From the NCBI GenBank assembly GCA_021779835.1, contig JAJXZX010000019.1:1-64000 (forward strand): DNA of 64,000 nt. The letters run 5' to 3'. The translations under genes and the position numbers were made by a program. Positions 52,513 through 60,532 of this stretch are shown piece after piece. The notes beneath the pieces are model-generated. The model saw nothing but the letters and a program-made list of their open reading frames with translations. It searched no databases and had not been told where the DNA came from. Origin of the DNA: Pseudomonadota bacterium. Lineage in GTDB: Bacteria; Pseudomonadota; Alphaproteobacteria; Rhodobacterales; Rhodobacteraceae. Each line of letters begins with the position of its first letter. Within the stretch, counting starts at the first letter, position 1.

Positions 52513-55500
52513 ATGGCAAACCCACCCCGATTCATCCACCTGCGCGTTCACACCGAATACTCTCTGCTAGAGGGGGCGGTGCCGGTAAAGAAGCTCATCG
52601 GTCTTTGCGAAAAGGCCGTAATGCCTGCGGTGGCCGTCACCGACACCAACAACATGTTCTGCGCGTTGGAGTTTTCCACCATTGCCTCTGCCGCTGGCCT
52701 ACAGCCGATCATCGGCTGTCAGGTCTCGGTTGACTTCGATCCGGTGCAGCCCGGCGAACGTGCCCGCGCGCCCGCACCGCTGGTTCTGCTCGCGCAATCC
52801 GAGGCGGGGTATCTCAACCTGATGAAGATCAACTCTTGTCTCTACATCGACAAGGGGGGCGCCCTGCCGCAGGTGACGCTGGCCGATCTGGCGGCCCATG
52901 CCGATGGCCTGATCTGTCTGACGGGCGGGGCCGAAGGGCCGGTGGGCAAGTTCCTGCAAACCGCGCAAACCGCCAAGGCCGAGGCGCTGATGGCGACGCT
53001 GGCGCGCATCTATCCCGACCGCCTCTATGTCGAGTTGCAGCGTCATCCCGGCGAGGGCGGCCAGTTGACCGAAGCCGAACGCACGACCGAGCGTGGCTTG
53101 ATCGAGATGGCCTATGCGATGGCCCTGCCTCTGGTCGCCACCAACGATGTCTATTTCCCCAAGCCCGACATGTATCAGGCCCATGACGCGCTGATCTGCA
53201 TCGCCGAGGGCGCTTATGTTGACCAACAGGAACCCCGCCGCCACCTGACACCGCAGCACTACTTCAAATCCGAGGCAGAGATGGCGACGCTGTTCGCTGA
53301 CCTGCCAGAGGCGCTTGAAAACACAGTGGAAATCGCCCGCCGCTGCGCCTTCAAGGTCAAGAAACGCGCGCCGATCCTGCCGAAATTCGCCGATGATGAG
53401 GTTGAGGAGCTGCGCCGTCAGGCGTGGGAAGGCCTCGCCGCGCGGCTGAAGGTGATCCCCCACGCCGTGCCGGTGGAGGAGTATGAGGCGCGCCTGAAAT
53501 TCGAGCTGGGCATCATCGAGCAGATGGGCTTCCCCGGCTATTTCCTGATCGTGGCCGATTTCATCAAATGGGGCAAAGATCACCGCATCCCGGTTGGCCC
53601 CGGCCGTGGGTCGGGCGCAGGCAGCCTCGTGGCTTACGCGCTGACCATCACCGACCTTGACCCCCTGCGCTACAAGCTGCTGTTCGAACGCTTCCTCAAC
53701 CCCGAGCGGGTCTCGATGCCCGACTTCGACATCGACTTTTGCATGGATCGGCGCGAGGAAGTCATCCGCTACGTCCAGGGTAAATATGGCCGCGACAAGG
53801 TGGGCCAGATCATCACCTTCGGCGCGCTGCTGTCCAAGGCCGCGGTGCGCGACGTGGGCCGCGTGTTGCAGATGTCCTACGGGCAGGTGGATCGCCTGTC
53901 CAAGATGATCCCGGTCGAAGGCGTCAAACCCGTCAGCATTGAAAAAGCCTTGGCGGATGAGCCGCGCCTGCGCGAGGCGGCGAAGGCCGAAGAGGTCGTG
54001 CAACGCCTGCTCGATTACGCCCAGCAGGTCGAGGGGCTGTTGCGCAACGCCTCCACCCACGCCGCCGGGGTGGTGATCGGTGACCGCCCGCTGGATGAAT
54101 TGGTGCCGCTTTACCAAGATCCGCGCTCGGATATGCCCGCCACTCAGTTCAACATGAAATGGGTCGAAAGCGCGGGGCTGGTCAAATTCGACTTCCTCGG
54201 CCTGAAAACCCTGACGGTAATCCAGAATGCGGTTGACCTGATCTGCGGCGGCGGGCGCCATCTGCATATCTCCGCCGACGGTCGCCAGCTTTACGCGCCG
54301 CCCGAAGGTGCCATCGACGACATCGGCGCCATCCCGCTGGACGACAAGGCGTCCTATGACCTTTATGCCTCTGCCCGCACCGTCGCGGTGTTTCAGGTGG
54401 AAAGCTCTGGCATGATGGATGCGCTCAGGCGCATGAAGCCGACCTGTATCGAGGATATCGTGGCCCTCGTGGCGCTTTACCGCCCCGGTCCGATGGAAAA
54501 CATCCCGACCTATTGCGAGGTGAAGAACGGCCAGCGCGATCTGGAATCGCTGCACCCCACCATCGACGGCATTCTCGCCGAAACGCAGGGCATCATCGTT
54601 TACCAGGAACAGGTGATGCAGATCGCGCAGGTCATGGGCGGCTACAGCCTTGGCGGCGCCGACCTTTTGCGCCGCGCGATGGGTAAGAAGATCGCCGAAG
54701 AGATGGCCAAAGAACGCCCGAAATTCATCGAGGGCGCGGCCAAGACCCACAACATCGACGCGCGCAAGGCGGGCGAGGTGTTTGACCTCTTGGAAAAATT
54801 CGCCAACTACGGCTTCAACAAATCCCACGCCGCGGCCTATGCCGTCGTCAGCTATCAAACTGCATGGCTCAAGGCCAATCACCCGGTCGAATTCATGGCT
54901 GCCGTGATGAACTGCGATATCCATCTGACCGACAAGCTGAACGTCTATAAGCGAGAGGTTGACCGGCTGGGGATCAAGGTGATCTCGCCTTGTGTCAACC
55001 AAAGCCTCGCCACCTTCTCGGTGAAAGACGGCGCGCTGGTCTATGCGTTGGGCGCGCTGAAAAACGTGGGCGTCGATGCGATGCGCCTGATCGTCGAGGC
55101 GCGCGGGGCAAAGCCCTTTGCCACGCTGTTCGACGTCGCGCGCCGCTGCGATCTGAAGCGCATCGGCAAGCGCCCGCTGGAAATGCTCGCCCGCGCCGGG
55201 GCCTTTGACGTGCTGGACGCCAACCGCGCCCGCGTATTCGCCGGGCTTGATGCGCTCGCCGCCTATTCCGCCGCGATCCATGACCAGAAGGCGTCGAGCC
55301 AGGTCTCGCTGTTCGGCGAGGCGGGTGACGATCTGCCCGAACCCCGCCTGCCCAATTGCGACGACTGGCTGCCGATTGAACGCCTGACGCAGGAACACGC
55401 CGCCGTCGGCTTTTACCTTTCCGGCCATCCGCTTGATGACTACATGGCACCCCTGAAACGCAAGGGCGTCCAGACGCTGGCCGAAATCACCGTCGCCGCC

Positions 55501-56013
55501 GAACGCGGCGCGATTGTCGCGAAACTCGCAGGCTCCGTCGCCTCGAAACAGGAACGTAAATCGGCGCGCGGCAATCGCTTTGCCTTTGTGCAACTGTCCG
55601 ACCCGACCGGCCTATACGAGGTCACCGTCTTCTCCGACACGCTGGAGGCCGCGCGCGATTTCCTTGATCCGGGCCAGAACGTCGTGCTGACCGTCGAGGC
55701 GAACCTTGAGGGCGACACGCTGAAACTCCTCGCCCGCGCCGTGCAACCGATCGATCAGGTCGCCGCCGACGCAGGATCGTCCGGCCTGCGCATCCACATC
55801 GGCACCGAAGCCGCCGTCGCCTCTGTCGCCGCGCTGTTGGCGCGCATGGGGTCAGAGGCGACGCGCTCGCGCGGCCCGATCACCTTCTGCATCGCCGACC
55901 CTGACACGGGTCAAGAGGTCGATGTCGCCACCGGGCAGGACTTCCCGGTGACGCCGCAGATCAAAGGCGCGCTGAAGTCGCTGCAAGGCGTGGTGATGGT
56001 GGAAGAGGTCTGA
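52513..56013 (+). CDS. dnaE: DNA polymerase III alpha subunit
   Basis: Replicative polymerase (1166 aa). N-terminal PHP domain begins FIHLRVHTEYSLLEG. The polymerase active site has GPGRGSGAGSLVAYAL and the catalytic aspartates in MPDFDIDFCMDRR (Asp404, 406, 408). FANYGFNKSHAAAYAVVSYQTAW is the conserved palm/finger segment, and the C-terminal OB fold starts near VAKLAGSVASKQERKSARG. ATG 52513. A large opposite-strand open frame covering it is a codon-bias shadow. Confidence 0.98.
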   Translation: MANPPRFIHLRVHTEYSLLEGAVPVKKLIGLCEKAVMPAVAVTDTNNMFCALEFSTIASAAGLQPIIGCQVSVDFDPVQPGERARAPAPLVLLAQSEAGYLNLMKINSCLYIDKGGALPQVTLADLAAHADGLICLTGGAEGPVGKFLQTAQTAKAEALMATLARIYPDRLYVELQRHPGEGGQLTEAERTTERGLIEMAYAMALPLVATNDVYFPKPDMYQAHDALICIAEGAYVDQQEPRRHLTPQHYFKSEAEMATLFADLPEALENTVEIARRCAFKVKKRAPILPKFADDEVEELRRQAWEGLAARLKVIPHAVPVEEYEARLKFELGIIEQMGFPGYFLIVADFIKWGKDHRIPVGPGRGSGAGSLVAYALTITDLDPLRYKLLFERFLNPERVSMPDFDIDFCMDRREEVIRYVQGKYGRDKVGQIITFGALLSKAAVRDVGRVLQMSYGQVDRLSKMIPVEGVKPVSIEKALADEPRLREAAKAEEVVQRLLDYAQQVEGLLRNASTHAAGVVIGDRPLDELVPLYQDPRSDMPATQFNMKWVESAGLVKFDFLGLKTLTVIQNAVDLICGGGRHLHISADGRQLYAPPEGAIDDIGAIPLDDKASYDLYASARTVAVFQVESSGMMDALRRMKPTCIEDIVALVALYRPGPMENIPTYCEVKNGQRDLESLHPTIDGILAETQGIIVYQEQVMQIAQVMGGYSLGGADLLRRAMGKKIAEEMAKERPKFIEGAAKTHNIDARKAGEVFDLLEKFANYGFNKSHAAAYAVVSYQTAWLKANHPVEFMAAVMNCDIHLTDKLNVYKREVDRLGIKVISPCVNQSLATFSVKDGALVYALGALKNVGVDAMRLIVEARGAKPFATLFDVARRCDLKRIGKRPLEMLARAGAFDVLDANRARVFAGLDALAAYSAAIHDQKASSQVSLFGEAGDDLPEPRLPNCDDWLPIERLTQEHAAVGFYLSGHPLDDYMAPLKRKGVQTLAEITVAAERGAIVAKLAGSVASKQERKSARGNRFAFVQLSDPTGLYEVTVFSDTLEAARDFLDPGQNVVLTVEANLEGDTLKLLARAVQPIDQVAADAGSSGLRIHIGTEAAVASVAALLARMGSEATRSRGPITFCIADPDTGQEVDVATGQDFPVTPQIKGALKSLQGVVMVEEV

Positions 56014-56049
56014 CGCGCTCCGCGCGGGAGTATTTTTGCCAAGAAGAAA
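56014..56049 (+). repeat. Dispersed intergenic motif, copy C
   Basis: gcgctccgcgcgggagtatt then tttgccaagaagaaa, starting immediately after the dnaE stop and reading with it. GCGCTCCGCGC forms a small hairpin before the T-run. Confidence 0.65.
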
Positions 56050-56064
56050 CCGAAAGCGCGGCGC

Positions 56065-56271
56065 CTACCAATGCGGTGGGCGCTGATCGGCGAGGGGAAT
56101 GGTGCCGCCCGCCTCCATCTCCCGATCCGCCTCGCGCTCCATCAACAGGCCGAGGCGGCGGCCCATCAGGTCCAGCTCGCGCGCCTGCCGCGCCACGACC
56201 TCGGACAGGTCATCGACAATGCGCGTCAGATGCGCGATTTGCTCTTCCATCGCCCGGGTTTTGTCACTCAT
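56065..56271 (-). CDS. slyX: SlyX family protein
   Basis: Small coiled-coil protein (68 aa). ATG 56271 (MSDKTRAMEEQIAHLTRIVD) has GAGG upstream; the longer open frame is rejected. A heptad-like helix QIAHLTRIVDDLSEVVARQA is followed by RELDLMGRRLGLLMER and the family C-terminus PLADQRPPHW. Function of SlyX proteins is not established. Convergent with dnaE, divergent from hisS. Confidence 0.9.
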   Translation of the reverse strand: MSDKTRAMEEQIAHLTRIVDDLSEVVARQARELDLMGRRLGLLMEREADREMEAGGTIPLADQRPPHW

Positions 56272-56418
56272 CGCCGCCTCACGATCCGCTGCATGAAAAA
56301 CATACGATATACATACGAAAAACATATGGTGCGAGGGCGGGTTTTTCACCCCCACCTTGCCCCGCCGCCCCCCATCCGCTAGACGGTCGCCAAGCCCCAG
56401 ACAAGGCAGGATTGCGAC

Positions 56419-57906
56419 ATGTCCAAGGATAAAGCCCCCCGTCGGCCGCGCGCCGAAACCCCCAAGGGGTTCCGCGATTATTTCGGTGCCGATGTCACCG
56501 AACGCAAGGCGATGCTGGATGCGATTGCCGAAGTTTATCATCGCTACGGCTTTGATCCGCTAGAGACGTCAGCGGTGGAAACCGTTGAAGCGCTTGGGAA
56601 ATTTCTGCCCGACGTCGATCGCCCGAACGAGGGGGTGTTTGGCTGGAAGGATGAAGAGGGCGATTGGCTGGCCCTGCGCTATGACCTGACGGCGCCCTTG
56701 GCGCGCGTCGCGGCGCAGTTCCGCAACGACCTGCCCAGCCCGTATCGGCGTTATGCGATGGGTCCGGTCTGGCGCAACGAAAAGCCGGGGCCGGGGCGTT
56801 TTCGTCAGTTTTATCAATGTGATGCGGATACGGTAGGCGCGCCCACAGTTGCGGCCGACGCCGAGATGTGCGCCCTTTTGTCGGACGCGTTGGAGCATGT
56901 TGGGATCGAGCGCGGCGACTACATCGTGCGCGTCAACAACCGCAAGGTTCTGAACGGCGTGATGGAGGTGGCGGGCGTCCTCGATCCGTTTGATCCTGAA
57001 CGATTTTCTGACGAACGCGGCATCGTTATGCGCGCCATCGACAAGATCGACCGGCTGGGCGATGCCGGCGTGCGCGCCCTGCTGGGCGAGGGTCGCCGCG
57101 ACGAGTCCGGCGATTTTACCAAGGGCGCGGGGCTGTCGGGTGAACAGGCCGATGTGGTGATGGGCTTCATGGCCGCCAAGCGCGACAGCGGTGCCGCCAC
57201 GACCGCGCGGCTGCGCGAGCTGGTGGGCGCGTCGGCGATTGGTCTTGAAGGCGTGCAAGAGCTTGAAATCATTTCGGAACTTCTGGCCGCACAGGGCTAT
57301 GGCCCTGACCGGATCGTGATCGACCCCTCCGTTGTGCGCGGCCTTGGCTACTACACCGGGCCGGTGTTCGAGGCAGAGCTGACCTTTGAAATCCTTGACG
57401 AAAAAGGCCGTAAACGCTCGTTCGGCTCGGTCGCGGGGGGCGGGCGCTATGACGATCTGGTCAAGCGCTTCACCGGCCAGTCGGTGCCTGCCACGGGTGT
57501 TTCCATCGGTGTTGACCGCCTGCTTGCCGCCCTGCGTGCCAAGGGGCGCAGCGGTGCTGCGGCGCCGGGGCCGGTTGTGGTGACCGTGATGGACCGGGAC
57601 CGGATGGCCGATTACATGGGCATCGTGGGCGAGTTGCGCGCGGCTGGAATTCGCGCCGAGGTCTATTTCGGCAACCCCAAAAACTTCGGTAACCAGTTGA
57701 AATACGCGGATAAACGCGCCTCTCCGGTCGCGATCATCCAAGGCGCGGATGAGGCGGCGCGGGGCGTGGTGCAGGTCAAGGATCTGGTGCTGGGCGCGAA
57801 GATCGCCGCCGCCGCCTCGGTCGAGGAATGGAAGGCGCAACCGGCGCAGACCGAAGTGGCGCGCGCCGATCTGGTCGCCGCTGTGCGCCGTATTCTGGAG
57901 GGCTGA
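56419..57906 (+). CDS. hisS: Histidyl-tRNA synthetase
   Basis: Class II aminoacyl-tRNA synthetase (495 aa, longer than the ~425 aa E. coli form, as in many alphaproteobacteria). Motifs: [35 protein letters not shown] (motif 2), [14 protein letters not shown] and [20 protein letters not shown] with GVSIGVDRL (motif 3). The C-terminal anticodon-binding domain follows. Two bases separate it from hisZ, forming hisS-hisZ-hisG. Confidence 0.97.
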   Translation: MSKDKAPRRPRAETPKGFRDYFGADVTERKAMLDAIAEVYHRYGFDPLETSAVETVEALGKFLPDVDRPNEGVFGWKDEEGDWLALRYDLTAPLARVAAQFRNDLPSPYRRYAMGPVWRNEKPGPGRFRQFYQCDADTVGAPTVAADAEMCALLSDALEHVGIERGDYIVRVNNRKVLNGVMEVAGVLDPFDPERFSDERGIVMRAIDKIDRLGDAGVRALLGEGRRDESGDFTKGAGLSGEQADVVMGFMAAKRDSGAATTARLRELVGASAIGLEGVQELEIISELLAAQGYGPDRIVIDPSVVRGLGYYTGPVFEAELTFEILDEKGRKRSFGSVAGGGRYDDLVKRFTGQSVPATGVSIGVDRLLAALRAKGRSGAAAPGPVVVTVMDRDRMADYMGIVGELRAAGIRAEVYFGNPKNFGNQLKYADKRASPVAIIQGADEAARGVVQVKDLVLGAKIAAAASVEEWKAQPAQTEVARADLVAAVRRILEG

Positions 57907-57907
57907 G

Positions 57908-59011
57908 ATGACCCGCGCCGCCGACCGCGCCGAGGCAGAACGCCTGTTCGCCCATTTCCGCGCCGAGGGTGCGGTGCCGGTCGATGCCGACATCCTGCTG
58001 CCCGCAGGAACGCTGCTCGACCTCTACGGCGAGGATATTCGCGCGCGCGCCTATGTTACGCATGACCCGTTGGAAGGCGAGATGATGCTGCGCCCGGATT
58101 TCACCGTGCCGGTGGTGCAGAAGCATATGGCGCACGGCGCAGAGCCGGCGCGCTATACCTATATGGGCGAGGTTTTCCGCGCACAGGAACATCGCGGCGA
58201 ACGGGCGCGCGAATATCTGCAGGTCGGATATGAGGTGTTTGCCCGCGACAATCCTCCCGACGCCGACGCCGAGGTTTTTGCGTTGTTCGCCAACCTGTTG
58301 GCACCATTGTCACTGAAGGCGGCGACGGGGGACTTGGGGATTTTGATGGCGGCGGTGGCGGGGCTTACCACCAGTGAGCGGCGCAAGGCCGCGCTGATGC
58401 GGCACATCTGGCGCCCGCGTCGGTTCCGCGCTTTGCTCGACCGTTTCGGCGGGCGCACGCCGGTGGCACCGACCCGGCGCGCCCTGCTTGCCGCGCTGGC
58501 AGCCAACCCGGCCGAGGACCTTATCGCGGCGGCGGGTCCGGCGATTGGTCTGCGCGAGCCAGAGGAAATCACCGCACGCGCTGTAGCCCTTGCGCAAGAC
58601 GCTGAGGTGCCGCCGATTTCGGCGGGCGAGGTGGCGATCCTTGACGACCTTTTGGACCTGCGCGGCAACTGCACTGGCGCGCTCGCACATCTGCGGGACA
58701 TTATGGTCGATATGCCCGCGATCACGCCCGCGGTGGATCGGTTTGCCGCGCGGCTGGAGGCACTGGCGCGGCGCGGAGTGGATGTGGCCGCGCTGGATTT
58801 CGAGGCAAGCCATGGGCGCACCACGCTGGAATATTACGATGGCTTCGTCTTCAGCTTTTACGCCGAGGCGCGGCCCGATCTGGCACCCGTCGCCTCTGGC
58901 GGGCGCTATGACGCGCTGACGCGGGTGCTGGGGCAGGGGCGGTCGATCCCCGCGGTCGGTGGCGTGATCCGCCCCGGGCTTGTCGCGCAACTGACGGAGG
59001 GGCGGGCATGA
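57908..59011 (+). CDS. hisZ: ATP phosphoribosyltransferase regulatory subunit HisZ
   Basis: HisRS-like regulatory partner (367 aa from ATG 57908) required by short-form HisG in the first step of histidine synthesis. It keeps the class II fold: MMLRPDFTVPVVQKHMA, RYTYMGEVFRAQ, YYDGFVFSFYAEARPD and ASGGRYDALTRVLG, but lacks the anticodon domain. The frame is open further upstream inside hisS; ATG 57908 is the sensible start. Its stop overlaps hisG by four bases. Confidence 0.95.
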   Translation: MTRAADRAEAERLFAHFRAEGAVPVDADILLPAGTLLDLYGEDIRARAYVTHDPLEGEMMLRPDFTVPVVQKHMAHGAEPARYTYMGEVFRAQEHRGERAREYLQVGYEVFARDNPPDADAEVFALFANLLAPLSLKAATGDLGILMAAVAGLTTSERRKAALMRHIWRPRRFRALLDRFGGRTPVAPTRRALLAALAANPAEDLIAAAGPAIGLREPEEITARAVALAQDAEVPPISAGEVAILDDLLDLRGNCTGALAHLRDIMVDMPAITPAVDRFAARLEALARRGVDVAALDFEASHGRTTLEYYDGFVFSFYAEARPDLAPVASGGRYDALTRVLGQGRSIPAVGGVIRPGLVAQLTEGRA

Positions 59012-59718
59012 GCCTCAAGATCGGGGTGCCGTCCAAGGGGCGGCTGATGGAAAAGACCTTTGAGTGGTTCGGCGCGCGTGGGGTCGAGATGCGCCGCAAC
59101 GGCAATGAGCGGGAATATTCCGGCGTCGTGGACGGGGCGGAGGGCGTCAGCCTGGTGCTGCTGTCTGCGGGCGAAATCCCGCGCGAGTTGTCGGCGGGGC
59201 GGATTCATCTGGGCGTGACCGGGTCGGATCTGGTGCGCGAGAAACTGGCGGATTGGGAAGATCAGGTCGCGGACCTCGCGCCGCTTGGGTTCGGCTTTGC
59301 CGACCTGATCATCGCGGTGCCTGCAGTGTGGATCGATGTCGATACGCTTGACGATCTTGATGCGGCGGCGGCGCAGTTCCGCGCGAGCCACGGGCATCGG
59401 CTGCGGATCGCTACGAAATATCACCGGCTGGTGCGCGACTTTTTGCGAGAGAATGGCGTCGCGGATTATCAGTTGGTCGACAGTCAGGGCGCGACGGAGG
59501 GGACGGTGAAAAACCTGACCGCCGAGGCGATCGCGGACATTACCTCTACCGGCGAGACCTTGCGGGCCAATCACCTGAAAATCCTGACGGATGGGCTGAT
59601 CCATCGCTCGGAGGCGACGCTTTTTGCGGGGCGGGCGGCGGATTGGGAAAATGGCGCGCGGGGAGCCTTGGCAAGGCTTTTACCGCGGTTGGGTGTGGAG
59701 ATGCCCGAGCGGATTTGA
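59008..59718 (+). CDS. hisG: ATP phosphoribosyltransferase catalytic subunit (short form)
   Basis: First enzyme of histidine biosynthesis (236 aa). Short-form HisG lacks the C-terminal regulatory domain and depends on HisZ, encoded directly upstream. Motifs: IGVPSKGRLMEKT at the N-terminus, GVTGSDLVREKL, and the PRPP loop in LVDSQGATEGTVKNLTAEAI. ATGA overlap with hisZ ensures coupling. Confidence 0.96.
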   Translation: MSLKIGVPSKGRLMEKTFEWFGARGVEMRRNGNEREYSGVVDGAEGVSLVLLSAGEIPRELSAGRIHLGVTGSDLVREKLADWEDQVADLAPLGFGFADLIIAVPAVWIDVDTLDDLDAAAAQFRASHGHRLRIATKYHRLVRDFLRENGVADYQLVDSQGATEGTVKNLTAEAIADITSTGETLRANHLKILTDGLIHRSEATLFAGRAADWENGARGALARLLPRLGVEMPERI

Positions 59719-59738
59719 GCAGGTGTTGCCCTGTGTAA

Positions 59739-59792
59739 CACATTGCTAATATATTGAAATTAAATGATTTAGTATCGTTTCCACATTGCTAA
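59739..59792 (+). repeat. 11-bp direct repeat in an AT-rich convergent gap
   Basis: cacattgctaa occurs at 59739-59749 and 59782-59792, 43 bases apart, in an AT-rich patch downstream of hisG. The 264-base gap between hisG and the DUF1489 gene otherwise holds two copies of the dispersed motif and no gene. Confidence 0.5.
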
Positions 59793-59830
59793 CCTGAGCC
59801 TGCCCGATTCTATGCCCTCCCTGCCCGTTG

Positions 59831-59858
59831 CTTTGGCCAAAATATCCCCGCCGGAGGC
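59831..59858 (-). repeat. Dispersed intergenic motif, copy D
   Basis: On the minus strand it reads gcctccggcggggatatttt then ggccaaag, nearly identical to copy B after the ThiF/MoeB gene. Lies between convergent hisG and the DUF1489 gene, reading with the latter. Confidence 0.7.
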
Positions 59859-59929
59859 ACCTTCGGTTGCCGCCGAGTGGGGGGCGAGATTATCGGTGCG
59901 GTGCGCGCGGGGGAAATGTTGGATTTTTG

Positions 59930-59951
59930 AGTATTTTGCCAAGAAGAAATG
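59930..59951 (+). repeat. Dispersed intergenic motif, partial copy E
   Basis: gagtattttgccaagaagaa, the right half of the motif, without the gcctccggcggg part. It faces away from copy D, 72 bases earlier. Confidence 0.55.
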
Positions 59952-59982
59952 AAGGTTTTTGCCGCGGCATAAGGCGCGCGAT

Positions 59983-60414
59983 CTAGCGCACGCCGAGTTC
60001 GGCGAGGGCTGCGAGGAGCGAGGCGGGCAGCGGGTCCTCACGCTCGCGGCCCTTGGGCAGGTCGCGCGGGGCGTCGGCGGGGGCGAGGTAGCGCCAGCCC
60101 TGGAAGGCACGGCGGGGTTGGGCCTCGGTCCGCACGATTTCAGGGTCGAGGATCAGGGCGCAGCGGCGGATGGAGTCGTCGCCGATGCGCTCGTCCAGCC
60201 GCAGGATGCGTTGGCGCGCGAGTGTCAGTCCCTTGAAAACCCAGTAGAGCGAGCCGCCGTCGAGGAGTTCGTCCTCTCGTTTCGGCCACATGCGGGTGAT
60301 GTGATAGGGCAGGCCGTCGGCGCGGGTGGCGGCGCGGCTTTCCTGCCATGCGATCAGGTCCTCGACCCGGTCGGCACCGACGCAGAGCTTCACAAGATTT
60401 ATGTGGTCGGCCAT
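59983..60414 (-). CDS. DUF1489 family protein
   Basis: Conserved alphaproteobacterial protein of unknown function (143 aa). Family features: INLVKLCVGADRVEDLIAWQ, YHITRMWPKREDELLDGGSLYWVFKG and AFQGWRYLAPADAPRDL. ATG 60414 is preferred to the GTG one codon earlier; GGGGG lies about nine bases upstream. Soluble, no signal peptide. Divergent from nrdJ. Confidence 0.9.
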   Translation of the reverse strand: MADHINLVKLCVGADRVEDLIAWQESRAATRADGLPYHITRMWPKREDELLDGGSLYWVFKGLTLARQRILRLDERIGDDSIRRCALILDPEIVRTEAQPRRAFQGWRYLAPADAPRDLPKGREREDPLPASLLAALAELGVR

Positions 60415-60532
60415 CACTATCCCCCAACAGAAAGTGCATCATAGCGTGCTGAAGGGCGGTTTCAATGTTTGACCTCACCGGCTGTCAGGCATATCTTAGC
60501 ACTCCCTTTCCAGACCTTGAGGATGCTTTGCG

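Noticed and set aside
52699-55593. 964-codon minus-strand open frame opposite dnaE
   Set aside because: dnaE is unambiguous on the plus strand; the antisense product has low-complexity shadow composition.
60415-60532. Cobalamin riboswitch or NrdR box before nrdJ
   Set aside because: The 118-base gap is too short for a full B12 riboswitch and no convincing NrdR box pair is visible.
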